Below, piece after piece: positions 45,316-54,850 of a stretch of DNA of 64,000 bases (within the stretch, counting starts at the first letter, position 1; the number at the start of each line of letters is the position of its first letter). Origin of the DNA: Phoebastria nigripes (lineage: Eukaryota > Chordata > Aves > Procellariiformes > Diomedeidae); assembly GCA_035582835.1 (NCBI GenBank), contig JAYKAV010000489.1, positions 1,160,580-1,224,579 of the forward strand, read 5' to 3'. The position numbers and the translations under genes are program-made. A model generated the notes under the pieces. It was not told the DNA's origin. It saw nothing but the letters and a program-made list of their open reading frames with translations, and ran no database searches.

Positions 45316-47896
45316 CTCATCGCAGCCCTGTTTGTCATGTTCCTTTTGGATCTGACTGCGTGCGGTGGGATATTTTGGGTTGTTTCAGCTGCTCCGCAGG
45401 GAAGGGCATGTGCCTCCNCGCCCAGCTGCCGAGGGCCAGCTCCTCGGGGCACTGGCTGAAGCAAAAAAAAGTTGCGGGCTAGGATTTCTGGCAGCTCTCC
45501 CTTCCTTGCTGGGCCAGGCTTTTGCTGCCCTTTGCCAGGCGTTTTGGGTTCCCCCTGCCCCATTCAGGCACCGGTAGCCCAAGCCAGAAACGCAGCCATC
45601 TTGCCATGGAGGTCACCGTTTGGGCTCTCCGGTGCTCTCCTCTGGGCCGTGCCCTTCCCCGCCCACACGCCCTCGCTCGAAGCCCTGCACAGTGCTCCCA
45701 CGCGGCAGGGTCCCCCTGTGGTCACGTCCTCAGCCATCTCCCCGTGAGCAACGGGGTGGTGGGGACTCTTCACCATCCCAGATGATGCTCCTCGCCCTGG
45801 GATGCTCCCCCAGACTGGCTGGGAGCCCCATGGGGAGCGGTAGCACCGGACCAGGTCCCCATGCTGTTCCTGTTCTGGGGCTCAGATGGGCACCCAGGAA
45901 GGGTCTGGCTGCAGCACAGATGGACGCTGGGGACATGGGGCAGCGTCCCCAGGTCACTCGGAGGAGAAGGGAGGCTGCGAGGCTGCTCCGCGCTCCCCAG
46001 AACTGATGTCGTGGGGCTGGCTCGGCGGCAGGAGGCAGCTGGGAGATTTGGAGTGACAACAGGAGCTAAATTGGGATGGCCAGGAGAGGGCAAGAGCCAG
46101 CGGGAGGGGATGTGTGACTAATGGGGATAAACAAGGCGACAGAGAGGATTCCTGGCTGGGGAGGGAAGGTGGCCCAGAGCCTCATGGGGAAATGAGGGAC
46201 TGGCGATGTTGGGAGGCTCCTGGAAACTCGGCAGGATTGTGGGACTGCCCGAAACCTCCTCGGGGCTCGACCCCCTCTCCCCATGGGCCAGTGTTTGCCT
46301 GAGCGGGTGCAGAGCTGGGTGCTGGGGTGATCCTGCTCTCCATCCAAGGTGAGAGGTGCCCAGCTGAGCTCAGGCTCGGTGTGTGGCGATGTCCCCCAGG
46401 ACACCCTGCTGTCACCCCCAGGCAGCAGGAGCCCCCAGCCGGGCAGGACAAGGGGACGGAGGGGGATGCTCTGACCCTCTGCTAGCAGCTGCCTCCCTGC
46501 ACCCAGGGGTGCTCAGCCAGCACCTGGGACTTCCCCAGGCATCTCTAGGTGTCCCCCTCTGTCCCCAGGGAGACCCCCATGGTGCCCAGTTGTCCCCCCA
46601 AGCATGGTGGGGCGAAGGAGCTGAGCATGGGGAAGCAGCCCTGCCCCGTGCCGAGAGGCAGCTCCCTCCCGCAGCGATGCGGCGTCGGTGCAGCGTGATT
46701 AATGCCGTTGGAGTGACCAGCGGCTGAATTGCTGCGCAGCCTGTGCTGCATTAAAGTCTTCCTGCTGTAATTAGCTCCATCAAGTCTATTAGAAAAATTG
46801 CAGATGCTGGAGAGAAGGAGCGTGAGGCAGAGCCAGGAGGGAGGATGCGGCATGAGGAAGTGGTCCCGTATCCAGCATGACCTTCATCGATGACATGCCA
46901 TCCTCCGGCGCATCCCGTCGCCCACCCAAGCCATGCCTGGACCACCTCCATGGGGAGCCCCTCGTTGCCACCAGGTACCCCCCGTTTGCACAGTCGGGGC
47001 CGTGTTGCCNGGGTGGATGCTCGCCGGGAGCTCACCCGCCACCGCCGCCACGCCTCTTCCCACGGCGCGCTGCCCGCTCCCCGCCACTGCCCTGTAATTA
47101 GCCTCATCGCCGCGCGGCTGTGATTACCGCCTCGCCCTGCCCGTGCACNGCGATTGTGGCAGGGCCGGGGCACACAGCGGGGTGAGGAGGAGCAGGGTGA
47201 GGAGGAGGCAGGTGCTGAGCAGCGCTGCGAGGACCCTGCCCGCCTGCTGCCCGGGGTCCCTCTCCTTCCCGCGGTTAGGGGACGTTTCTCCAGGCCCGAC
47301 CGGTGAAGGTGGCGGAGGAAGCAGGGCCGGAGAGGGGCACCCCTTGGAGCACGGCTTTCCTCCTGCATCCCACAGTCCCGCCCACAGCCGGGCTCTGTGG
47401 GCAGCCCTGGGCAGCTGAGATGCTGCGTGCTCCTGGCCACAAAAGGGGTCCGTCCCCTGCCCCAGCATCCCCCAAACACCCACCCGTGGGGTCCCACCAC
47501 CCTCACAGTGCTGCACTAGGGGTGCCACCAGTGACCCATTTCCCGTACAGTGGGCTGCTCGGTGGCGCGGGGACACGTGGCTTTACAGTGCGGGGAGCAG
47601 CTTGGCCCAGCCCCGCCGAGGGGGTATTTTTAACAGGTGACACTGGGGCGAAAACAGCCGGCCCTGAGCTCGGGGGCTATTTTGGGTGGGCGGGCTGGGT
47701 GCAGGGCAGCGGGAGGGGGCAGCGGGGGCTGGGGCAGCTGCCAAAGCACCATGGCCCCGCGGCAGCCGGGATCCTCAGGCCGGNGGGAGAGGTCAGCTGC
47801 CGCAGCCCAGATTCTCCATGGCTGTTTCATCCTCTCCAAAATACTCGGCTGACAGGGCAGGAATTGCAAAACACACACCCCCTCCTCCCAAATCCG
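45316..47896. other. SRRM4-HSPB8 intergenic region
   Basis: About 2.6 kb, GC-rich. A small AT-rich island at 46680-46810 (GTGATTAATGCC, GCTGTAATTAGC, TCTATTAGAAAAATTG) and a CpG-dense patch at about 47000-47170 with two opposed TAAT sites (GTAATTAGCC and GTGATTACC) are candidate HSPB8 upstream elements. No gene found. Confidence 0.6.
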
Positions 47897-47904
47897 TATA
47901 AATA
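47897..47904 (+). promoter_or_regulatory. HSPB8: HSPB8 TATA box (TATAAATA)
   Basis: A strong TATA element in otherwise GC-rich sequence, 531 bp before the HSPB8 ATG. It predicts a transcription start near 47925-47930 and a 5' UTR of about 500 nt. I see no intron in that leader. Confidence 0.7.
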
Positions 47905-47921
47905 GCGCTCGCCCGGCGGCT

Positions 47922-47941
47922 GGAAGGTTAGAGAAGTTTCT
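47922..47941 (+). promoter_or_regulatory. HSPB8: Heat shock element at the HSPB8 start site
   Basis: Four adjoining five-base units read GGAAG, GTTAG, AGAAG, TTTCT. They alternate nGAAn and nTTCn with one mismatch (unit 2 has TTA), and the last two form a perfect GAAnnTTC. This is the HSF1 binding pattern and suits a heat-inducible chaperone gene. It begins 17 bases after the TATA box, so it overlaps the predicted start site and does not lie upstream of it. Confidence 0.65.
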
Positions 47942-48310
47942 CGGCTCCGAGCTCAGGCATTTATTGCAGCTCTAGCCCGGCTGCGGCAGGGAAAGTCACA
48001 CATAAAGTGCTGGGGAGCGAGAGGGGAGAGATAAGCTTTTTAATCTTGGGATATTCGGTTGTTTTTTTTTTTCTCCCTCTCTGGCGGAGAAGTTTTATTT
48101 TCCTCTCCCTGGTCCCTGGGATCACAGCCAGACAGGAAGCATTTTCTTGCGGCCAGAGAGCTCCCTCCGTCCTTCCTGCGCTCCTCCGGCTGCCAGTGAT
48201 TCAGCCCTGAATTGATTTTCTCCGTCGTCCTTCACCTGGTGCCGGGGAAGGAGCGGACCGTCCCCGCAGCGCCCACCCGCAGCCGCGCGCCCGCGTCCCG
48301 CCCGGGGTGG

Positions 48311-48376
48311 ATGCGTCTCCTCCGGGACGGGTTGCCCGGGGAAGTTCACAGCCAGGAGCGGCCACACAGAGGCTGA
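48311..48376 (+). other. Upstream ORF in the HSPB8 5' UTR (21 codons)
   Basis: Starts MRLLRDG, ends HRG and TGA. It is the only ATG-started frame in the predicted leader. The poor start context suggests leaky scanning to the strong HSPB8 start. Whether it is translated cannot be told from sequence. Confidence 0.4.
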
Positions 48377-48427
48377 GGCTCCGTGGGAGAGCCCCAGGGA
48401 CACGCTCGGACCCCTCCGAAGGCAGCC

Positions 48428-48806
48428 ATGGCCGACAGCCAGATGCCCTTCTCCTGCCATTACCCCAGCAGGCGCAGCGTCCGCGACCCCTTCCGGGAGC
48501 CCGGCTTGACCTCGCGCCTGCTGGACGATGATTTCGGCATGTCGCCCTTCCCCGGGGACCTGACGGCGGACTGGCCCGACTGGGCTCGGCCCCGGCTCAC
48601 CACCACCTGGCCGGGTCCCCTGCGTGCCGGCATGGCCCGCGCCTCCACCATGGCCCCCGGCTACGGTGCCCGCTTTGGGGGGTACCCCGACAGCCGCAGC
48701 CCCGCGCCCTTTCCCCGCGAGCCCTGGAAGGTGTGCGTCAACGTGCACAGCTTCAAACCCGAGGAGCTGACGGTCAAAACTAAGGATGGCTACGTCGAGG
48801 TGTCAG
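48428..48806 (+). CDS. HSPB8: HSPB8 coding exon 1 (379 nt)
   Basis: Encodes residues 1-126 plus the first base of Gly127. The donor is GTGAGA directly after GTGTCAG. It carries the whole N-terminal region and the first strands of the alpha-crystallin domain, including [13 protein letters not shown] and [12 protein letters not shown]. Very GC- and CpG-rich, continuous with the promoter CpG island. Confidence 0.96.
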
Positions 48807-51444
48807 GTGAGAGCGAAGGCACCGGGGAGGAGGAGGATGGGGCATGAAAAGCAGCTGGTCCTGCCCTGTCTGTGCCAGCTCAAGAAATTGCCATAAAATG
48901 CAAAAATCACCTTTCTTTTAAGCCAGCAGCGGCAGCCCCGTGTTTGGGAGCAGGGCCAGGGCTGTGGCAGGGCTGTGGGGCAGCCCCACGGGCGGTGTGG
49001 GAGTGCCACGGGGGGACTTGGCTCACAAGCCATGGTGGTTTGCTGCAAAAATGAAAAGGACAAGCCTCCTTTGGGGTAAATCTCCCCGCTTTCCGCCCCG
49101 GCCGGCCGGGGAGGCACTGCTGCAGGCGGNGGCACCCTGCAGCGAGCTGCCAAGAGGGGCCCCAGCTTGGCTCGGTTAATTATAGCCAGGGTGAGGCTGG
49201 CGCAGAGGGAGATTCCCTTTAAAGGGGCCAAGAGAGAGGCAGCCCCAGTGCTGGGAAGCGGGGGCAGCCGCCCTGCGGCCCCCACACCAACCCAGCCCCG
49301 AGAGGCCCAGCCTGGGGATGAGCCAGCCAGAAGCATGTCCCTAAAAATTCAGTTAATGGTGGGGACAGTGGGTGCAGGGTGCCCCACATCTGGGGTGCCC
49401 ACGGGCACCCAGCCCTGAGCATCCCTTCAGCCCGGCACCGACGTCCCGCATTGCCCCCGAGTGACCCGGGCCGGGGTCCCCAGGGAGGGGCTGGGGTCTG
49501 CCACGCAGCAAGGCCCTGGGCATTTATTTGGGGCTCATGGCATTGCAGGGGGGAAACCACAGGTCAGGGGGATCCGGGCAGGCACCGGCATGGTTTTAAC
49601 TTCAGAGATGCTCCAGGCACAGGGACCCCCAGCCTGACAGCGTGGTGGAGGGGAGCCCAGCCTGGGGAGTGGGACAAGGGGGGACGCTGCCACCTCCAAA
49701 AGTTTTATTGCATCTGGGGGCTTTTCCTTAAGCCCCAGCTCTCGGCAGCCTGCGAGACCCCAGGCTCTCCCTGGAAATATGGGTGTGCTGTGTCCGGCAT
49801 CTCCTTCCCCACATAGGAGAGGCTCCCTGAGCCCTCCCCAGAGGGAAGGATTTGCACTTGGGGAGGGAAACAACTCCTCTGAAAACTTTCCTGTTGGGTT
49901 TTGTTGTTGTTTGTTGGGGAAAAAATAATCTTCCAGTGAGGTGGTGACGCGGGGTGTTGCCCTTCCCTGCAGGCAAACACGAGGAGCAGCAGGTGGAAGG
50001 AGGGATCGTCTCCAAGAACTTCACCAAGAAAATCCAGTAGGTACCAGCCGGCCCCAAGGCATCCCCCCGCCAAAGGGGCTGGGGCGCGGGGGGCTGCCAT
50101 GTCCCCTCTACCAACACCCAAGTGTCGCTAGGCTGCTGTGGGACCCCGTCCCTGCGGCGCAGGCAGGTCGCAGGCAGCATAGGGATGCCACCGGCGACGA
50201 AGGGCTGAGTTTTGCCAGTCCCCGCGCCCCGGCTCACGCATGCAGGGAGTCCTGCTCCTGTTTTCACCCCAAAATCTGCCCTTTTGCAGCAGGTGCCTGG
50301 CTGGTTCAGGCCACATGGTGATTTCCCAAGGGAGGTAAAAGAGGAGGAGGTCTTTTTCTGGGTGCTTTGTCAGTCTCCTCCAGGCCTGGGGCTGCATTTG
50401 GAGGCGGCCAGGGCGCAGGGAGCAGGAGGGGTGCAAGGAGCCATGCTCACGGCACCAGCACATCCCCTGGGGTTCAGCAGGGCACAACGGGCTGACACCA
50501 TCGTCAGCCCCAAAATACATCCCTGTGTGTAAATGTATATATTTATCTATCTCTATCTGAATGATGTCAGTTAGATTGCTATCGCATTGACTCACCGCGA
50601 CGGCTCACTTTGGCAACAACAACAGCAAAGGGCAGGGAGGAAAGGCGAGTCCGGAGGCAGGCGAGCCCCGACCACGGCGCTTCGCCCATGCCGGGGGCAG
50701 ACCCCCAGCCGCAGGGCTCGCAGGGTTAANGGGGAGAAGCAGCAAAGCCCAGGTCATCGAAGGGCTTCCTCAGCTGGCAGCAGCTCAGCTTTGCTTTTCC
50801 ACCCCAGAGGAGCCCTGTGCATCCCAAACTCCCACAGGAAAGCTGGGGCGAGCCGCGGTCCCTCCTGCTCAGCTCTCGGCAGCCGCGGCGGCTCCTTTTA
50901 CGGGCAAGGCTTGCGGCTGACGCGGGCTGCGGCACGGTGATGATTTACTCCTGCTTTGCAGAAGCCTGGGCGGCACAAGCGGCGGGTGACATCCCATCAA
51001 ACACATCTGCTGGGGAGATTAAACAGAGCGCCCACAGAGGCCAGACGGCCAGGAGGCTGCTTTAAATATCCCCGGCACATTCCCGGGTGCTGCAGTAATA
51101 ACGTAGGCTTTGCCGAGCCCCATGCCAGGGCTGCTGGCTTGGCATCGGTGGTTCCCCGCACGCTGGGGGTCCTGCGTGGGCTTCCCAAGGGTCGATGTCC
51201 ACCAGGGATGCAGCATGCTGCGAGCCAGCAGCCGCACCGGCCCCCCAGCTCCTAAACCATCTCATCTTTCCTTCCCTCCTGCAGGCTGCCCTACGAGGTG
51301 GACCCTATCACGGTCTTCGCCTCCTTGTCGCCGGAGGGGCTGCTGATCATCGAGGCACCCCAGATCCCCCCCTACCAGCAGTACAGTGAGGGCGGCTGCG
51401 GCAGCGAGATCCCTGTTGAGAGCCAGGAGGCCACCTGCGCCTGA
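48428..51444 (+). CDS. HSPB8: HSPB8 (HSP22), small heat shock protein B8; three exons, 200 residues
   Basis: ATP-independent small heat shock chaperone of the cytosol. It binds BAG3 and HSC70 in the chaperone-assisted selective autophagy complex that clears misfolded proteins in muscle and neurons. Coding exons 48428-48806, 49973-50036 and 51285-51444 join to 603 nt (200 codons and TGA). The N-terminal region (1-96) opens with the family signature [10 protein letters not shown], then [17 protein letters not shown] and a Trp-rich patch ([11 protein letters not shown]). The alpha-crystallin domain runs from about [17 protein letters not shown] (98-114) to [13 protein letters not shown] (161-173). 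Lys141, the human neuropathy hot spot, is present in IVSKNFTKK. Human HSPB8 is 196 residues. The start is set by the family N terminus and a strong Kozak context (GCC before, G after). The tail (174-200) differs from human and contains an IPV motif at 190-192. Identification is near certain. Confidence 0.97.
48807..49972 (+). other. HSPB8: HSPB8 intron 1
   Basis: 1166 bp, GC-rich. Nothing further seen. Confidence 0.9.
49973..50036 (+). CDS. HSPB8: HSPB8 exon 2 (64 nt)
   Basis: Acceptor CCTTCCCTGCAG, donor GTAGGT. Encodes [20 protein letters not shown] and the first two bases of Gln148. This is the loop and strand with the disease-linked Lys141 and adjacent residues of the dimer interface. 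The donor must lie inside the CAG codon because no GT follows the full codon; exon 3 supplies the missing G. Confidence 0.94.
50037..51284 (+). other. HSPB8: HSPB8 intron 2
   Basis: 1248 bp. A short AT-rich stretch lies at 50515-50585 (ATGTATATATTTATC). Nothing further seen. Confidence 0.9.
51285..51444 (+). CDS. HSPB8: HSPB8 coding exon 3 with stop
   Basis: Acceptor CCCTCCTGCAG. Encodes residues 149-200 and TGA at 51442-51444: the end of the alpha-crystallin domain ([20 protein letters not shown]) and the C-terminal tail. The human tail has a Phe/Asn-rich segment (STFGESSFNNELPQDSQEV); this one has a Gly-rich segment with IPV ([20 protein letters not shown]). Confidence 0.96.
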
Positions 51445-52055
51445 CCGGCCACCCGCGTCCCTCCCGCGCCCCGGCATCCCTCCTCCCCTCTCCCCTCTCC
51501 CCCTGGACCCCCGCTTCCCGGTCCCCTGCGGCGCAGCGTCCGGACAGCCTCCAGCAAGGGTGACAGGTGCTGCTCGCAGGGACGGCAGCACCCGCCACCC
51601 CGCGGGGGGGACCAGCTGAGAGCCGGGGCACGCGCGCTGGGTGCCAGGCCACCGTCCCCGAGGGCTTGTAGCGGTCTGAGGTGCCGGTAGAGATTTTGTG
51701 CCCATGGGGCCGAGCAGAACGGATGTCCTCGTTACGGTTATTTTTTGCTCTGAGTCGCTCGGATGGGATATTTATAACAATAGCAAAAAAGGGCCCTTTT
51801 TTCTCTAAAATTGACGTGGGATCCCGTAGCCCTGTGTCTTTTCTTCCTCCGCGGGTTGGGGTTTTTTTAAACTACATCTCTGCAAAGGATGCGCGTCCGG
51901 CAGCGGAGCTTGACGGCACGGCCTCCGTCCTGAGAAACGCAAACCGTCCGCGTGTTTTGAACATTGGTTTTTGGGTTTTTTTTCTTTTTTTCCAAAGAGA
52001 ATTTGTGCTTTTACTTGTCAGACATGAGGAATAAAACCCAATTGATGTTCTTAGC
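51445..52055 (+). other. HSPB8: HSPB8 3' UTR
   Basis: About 600 bases from the stop to the predicted cleavage site after AATAAA at 52030. The first half is very GC-rich; the second half is T-rich. Confidence 0.75.
52030..52035 (+). terminator. HSPB8: HSPB8 polyadenylation signal AATAAA
   Basis: Canonical AATAAA (GAGGAATAAAACCC) with a GT/T-rich stretch 10-40 bases after it (TGATGTTCTTAG, CTTGTCTTGG). Cleavage is expected near 52050. Confidence 0.75.
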
Positions 52056-53639
52056 CTCCGCTTGTCTTGGCTGAGCCCAGCGGGGCAGGCGCAGGGCTGC
52101 GGGAGGGCAGCGGGGAGGAGGGGGGATGCCACCGTGTGCCACCTCCTGGCCTGGCACGGGGTCCTCCCCATGGCGGGAAGGAGAAGGGGGATGTGTGGGG
52201 ATGTTTGCACTGATGGGCGGCTGAAGAATTTGCTCGAGCCTTTTCTGCAGCCTGTGAATGCCGAGTCCCAGCTAACACTGCTGGGGAGGCACCGAGCCTG
52301 GCGTGGACCATGGGCTCATCCTTTCCTTGTCCTCCTGAGGGGCTGCAAATGTTTTTCCTGCTTGGGGATGCTAAATCAGGCTCTGAGCTGGGAAAGTCGG
52401 GTTTGCACCATCCCCATTTCCATCTCACCCTGCCAGCTCCCCACTGGCAGCTCTGCAGGGAAGCACTTCCCAGCTAATTCCCCGGCAGAGGTACTGACAA
52501 ATGGTTTCTGCTGGGCTCTGGACACAGCCTTGTCTGGACCCTGTCTGGACACAGGGGCGAGGCACTGGGTAAGATTTGTTAACATGCTGCAATGCCTGGG
52601 GTTGGCAAAGCAGAGGTGCTGATGGGCGGCAGGAGTTTTTCCATCGATCTGTGCGGCACCTGGACCTGGCACCCGGTTTTCCATGTCACCAGGACCTCGG
52701 AGTTAAAAATACAACCTCACATGCTCCGCTCCGGCTCATTTGGGATGCGGTTACCAACAACAGCCCATCATGTGCTGTAAACCCCAGCGCCGGCGCTCGG
52801 GGGCCACGGTGGTACCCGCACTCCAGGTCACAGAGGGGAACCTGGGGGCTCTCGCCCCGGTTTTATATATTCTATTTAATTTTCAACAATTGTTACGGAG
52901 CCTGGACCCCCAGGCAGTGCACAACACCCCCACGCCCCTCGGCGGGAGCCAGCCCCAGGCTCAGTCACGTCAGCTCTGCCAGGCGCAGCTGTGAGCACAG
53001 CAATTTTTATGAATAAAATATAATCCTCGAAATGTAATACCAGCGCCAGGATGGAAAGCAAAAAAGTCATGAGTCACAGCTCCAGCCCTGTGTCCTCATG
53101 CCACTTGGAGCCATCGTGCCCCGTGGGTGACACCTCTCCAGCACAAACTGTCCCTCCTCTTCCTCACCCCTTCAAAGAATTATTTTTTCAGTCTTTTGAA
53201 AGAACATCCCCAGCCCCGCAGGCTCCCCAGGCCCAACCCCAAATTTGTCCCCAGCGCCCCATCCCCTCAATGCACTTTTCATGGGAAGGACCCCGGGGGA
53301 AGCACGGGTGTCCCTGGGGAGACCCTCAGGCTCCAGCACCCCGGAGCGAGAGGCTGGATGCGGCCCCACAGCAGCCCTGACCATGCACCCGATGAGTGGC
53401 AGACGACGGCTCCCGGCGCAGGGCTGCAGGTGCAGGGGACCAGCTGCGGCTCCGCAGGGGCTGCAGGGGGGAATTAGCTGCAGCTGAGCCCCTCTCCCAC
53501 CCTGGGGTACATGGGGAGGTCCCCAGGCTGCAGCTGCACCAGTGCTGGGCAAAGGGAGCCCCAGGCTGAGCTCTGGGGCTGCTGCACAGGTAAGGGCTGC
53601 CGCAGTCGGATGGTGGCTCCCAGCGTTCTCTCCTGCTGA

Positions 53640-54290
53640 CCCTGCAGTTTGGGGAAGACTTTTCTTTAATCACTTTCTGTTTTATTTGGTTCTGCTTTCT
53701 GATGAATTCCTTAATAACGTCTTATAAAGACTGTGGTAAGATGCATTAGCAATAATTTGTTAACGGCTGAGGTTGGCATCGGCAATTAGCACTAAGGACC
53801 TCTACATAGGCAGCGTGCTAGGGCCTGTGCAGCCAGTGCAGGAGCTGTTGGATTGTCTGGACTATCATATATTAATGAAATAATTGCAAGTGGAGATCTG
53901 CTTTTTTTGGTTTTTTTTAAGTGTGACCTGATTACTGAAGTGAAGGAGGTTTTCAAGAGAGTAATCCCTACTGGTGTTTCTGCAAATGGAAAAATAACTT
54001 TGGAAACACTGGGGCATTTCTGCGTCTCCCCCTGTGTCTGAGGAGGATGGGTGGGAAATGTGTGTTTCTGGGGTACCAGGGTGCTGCAGAGCTGGGGCCA
54101 GCAGGGAGCGGGAGCTGTTTGCTCATCCTCAGCCTGTGTGTGAGAGAACGGCTTGAAGCCATTAGACCTGTAACACAATACTATAATGGCCACTCCGCCA
54201 ATTACATTACATTTCATGGGTTTATAGCAATTGCACTGCATCGGGTGGTGTCATAACACATTACAGTTTATAGCTTAATATCGGCTCTAA
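53640..54290. other. AT-rich region downstream of HSPB8, candidate conserved element
   Basis: Contains TTAGCAATAATTTG, GGCAATTAGCAC, TATTAATGAAATAATTGC, CCAATTACATTACATTTC and GCTTAATATCGG across 650 bp. Dense homeodomain-type cores in a GC-rich region make it a candidate enhancer. Confidence 0.35.
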
Positions 54291-54539
54291 CAGGGAGATG
54301 CCACGCGCAGGATGTGGCTGCAGGCGGGGAGGAGTGGGCTACCCATGGGTCCGACTCCGAGGCTGGCCAAAGGGGCTCGGGAGGGTCCAAGACCCGGGGC
54401 TGTGCACTTCGGGACCCCTCTCACACGTGGCAGAAGGGGCAGGATTGNGTTTATCAGCAATTCATCTTGTACCGGGCACCCCAGCCGCAGCAGCACCTTT
54501 CTGCTGGCCCTGTCCAAATCATTCCGGGAGGCCAGTGCT

Positions 54540-54850
54540 CCCTTATTTCTCCTTCTGGAGCGGCATTAGACTTATCCACATCATTCAAAGCCAAATGATT
54601 TTTACTGCTGAAGGAGGCGGAGGAGCCATCCTAATCAGGCCTTTCAAAGCCTGCTCTCGGAGCAGTGCTGATGCTGCTGGCATGGGGCTGTGCCCCCAGC
54701 TGGGGAGGGAAGAGGAGCAGATGTTTGAAAGATTTTATTTTTTTCTTTCTAAGAAGTCAGTTCTGATAAAATACACAATCACATCTGAAAGGGGCTGGTG
54801 TAATTAAGCAGTCAGATGCTGGGCAATTTGCATTAGGCTCTTTGTTGCCA
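54540..54850. other. AT-rich island
   Basis: Blocks at 54560-54640 (AAGCCAAATGATTTTTAC) and 54725-54840 (GATTTTATTTTTTTC, GTAATTAAGC) flank GC-rich sequence. Candidate conserved element. Confidence 0.22.

Larger units (their letters stand above)
47905..48427 (+). other. HSPB8: HSPB8 5' UTR and CpG-rich leader
   Basis: No ATG occurs from the predicted start site until 48311. That ATG (weak context: T at -3, C after) opens a 21-codon upstream frame ending with TGA at 48374-48376, 51 bases before the main ATG. The 48230-48430 part is dense in CpG and continues into exon 1 as a promoter CpG island. A T-rich run lies at about 48060-48072. Confidence 0.65.

Noticed and set aside
46751..47506. 251-codon frame on the - strand upstream of HSPB8
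   Set aside because: Arg/Gly/Ala/Pro-rich translation of GC-rich sequence, interrupted by N bases and with no recognisable motif.
47683..47694. SRF (CArG) box upstream of HSPB8
   Set aside because: GCTATTTTGG has G in place of the first C of the consensus, so it is not a full CArG match.
51262..51705. 147-codon frame antisense to HSPB8 exon 3
   Set aside because: It is a shadow of the coding exon and its GC-rich 3' UTR.
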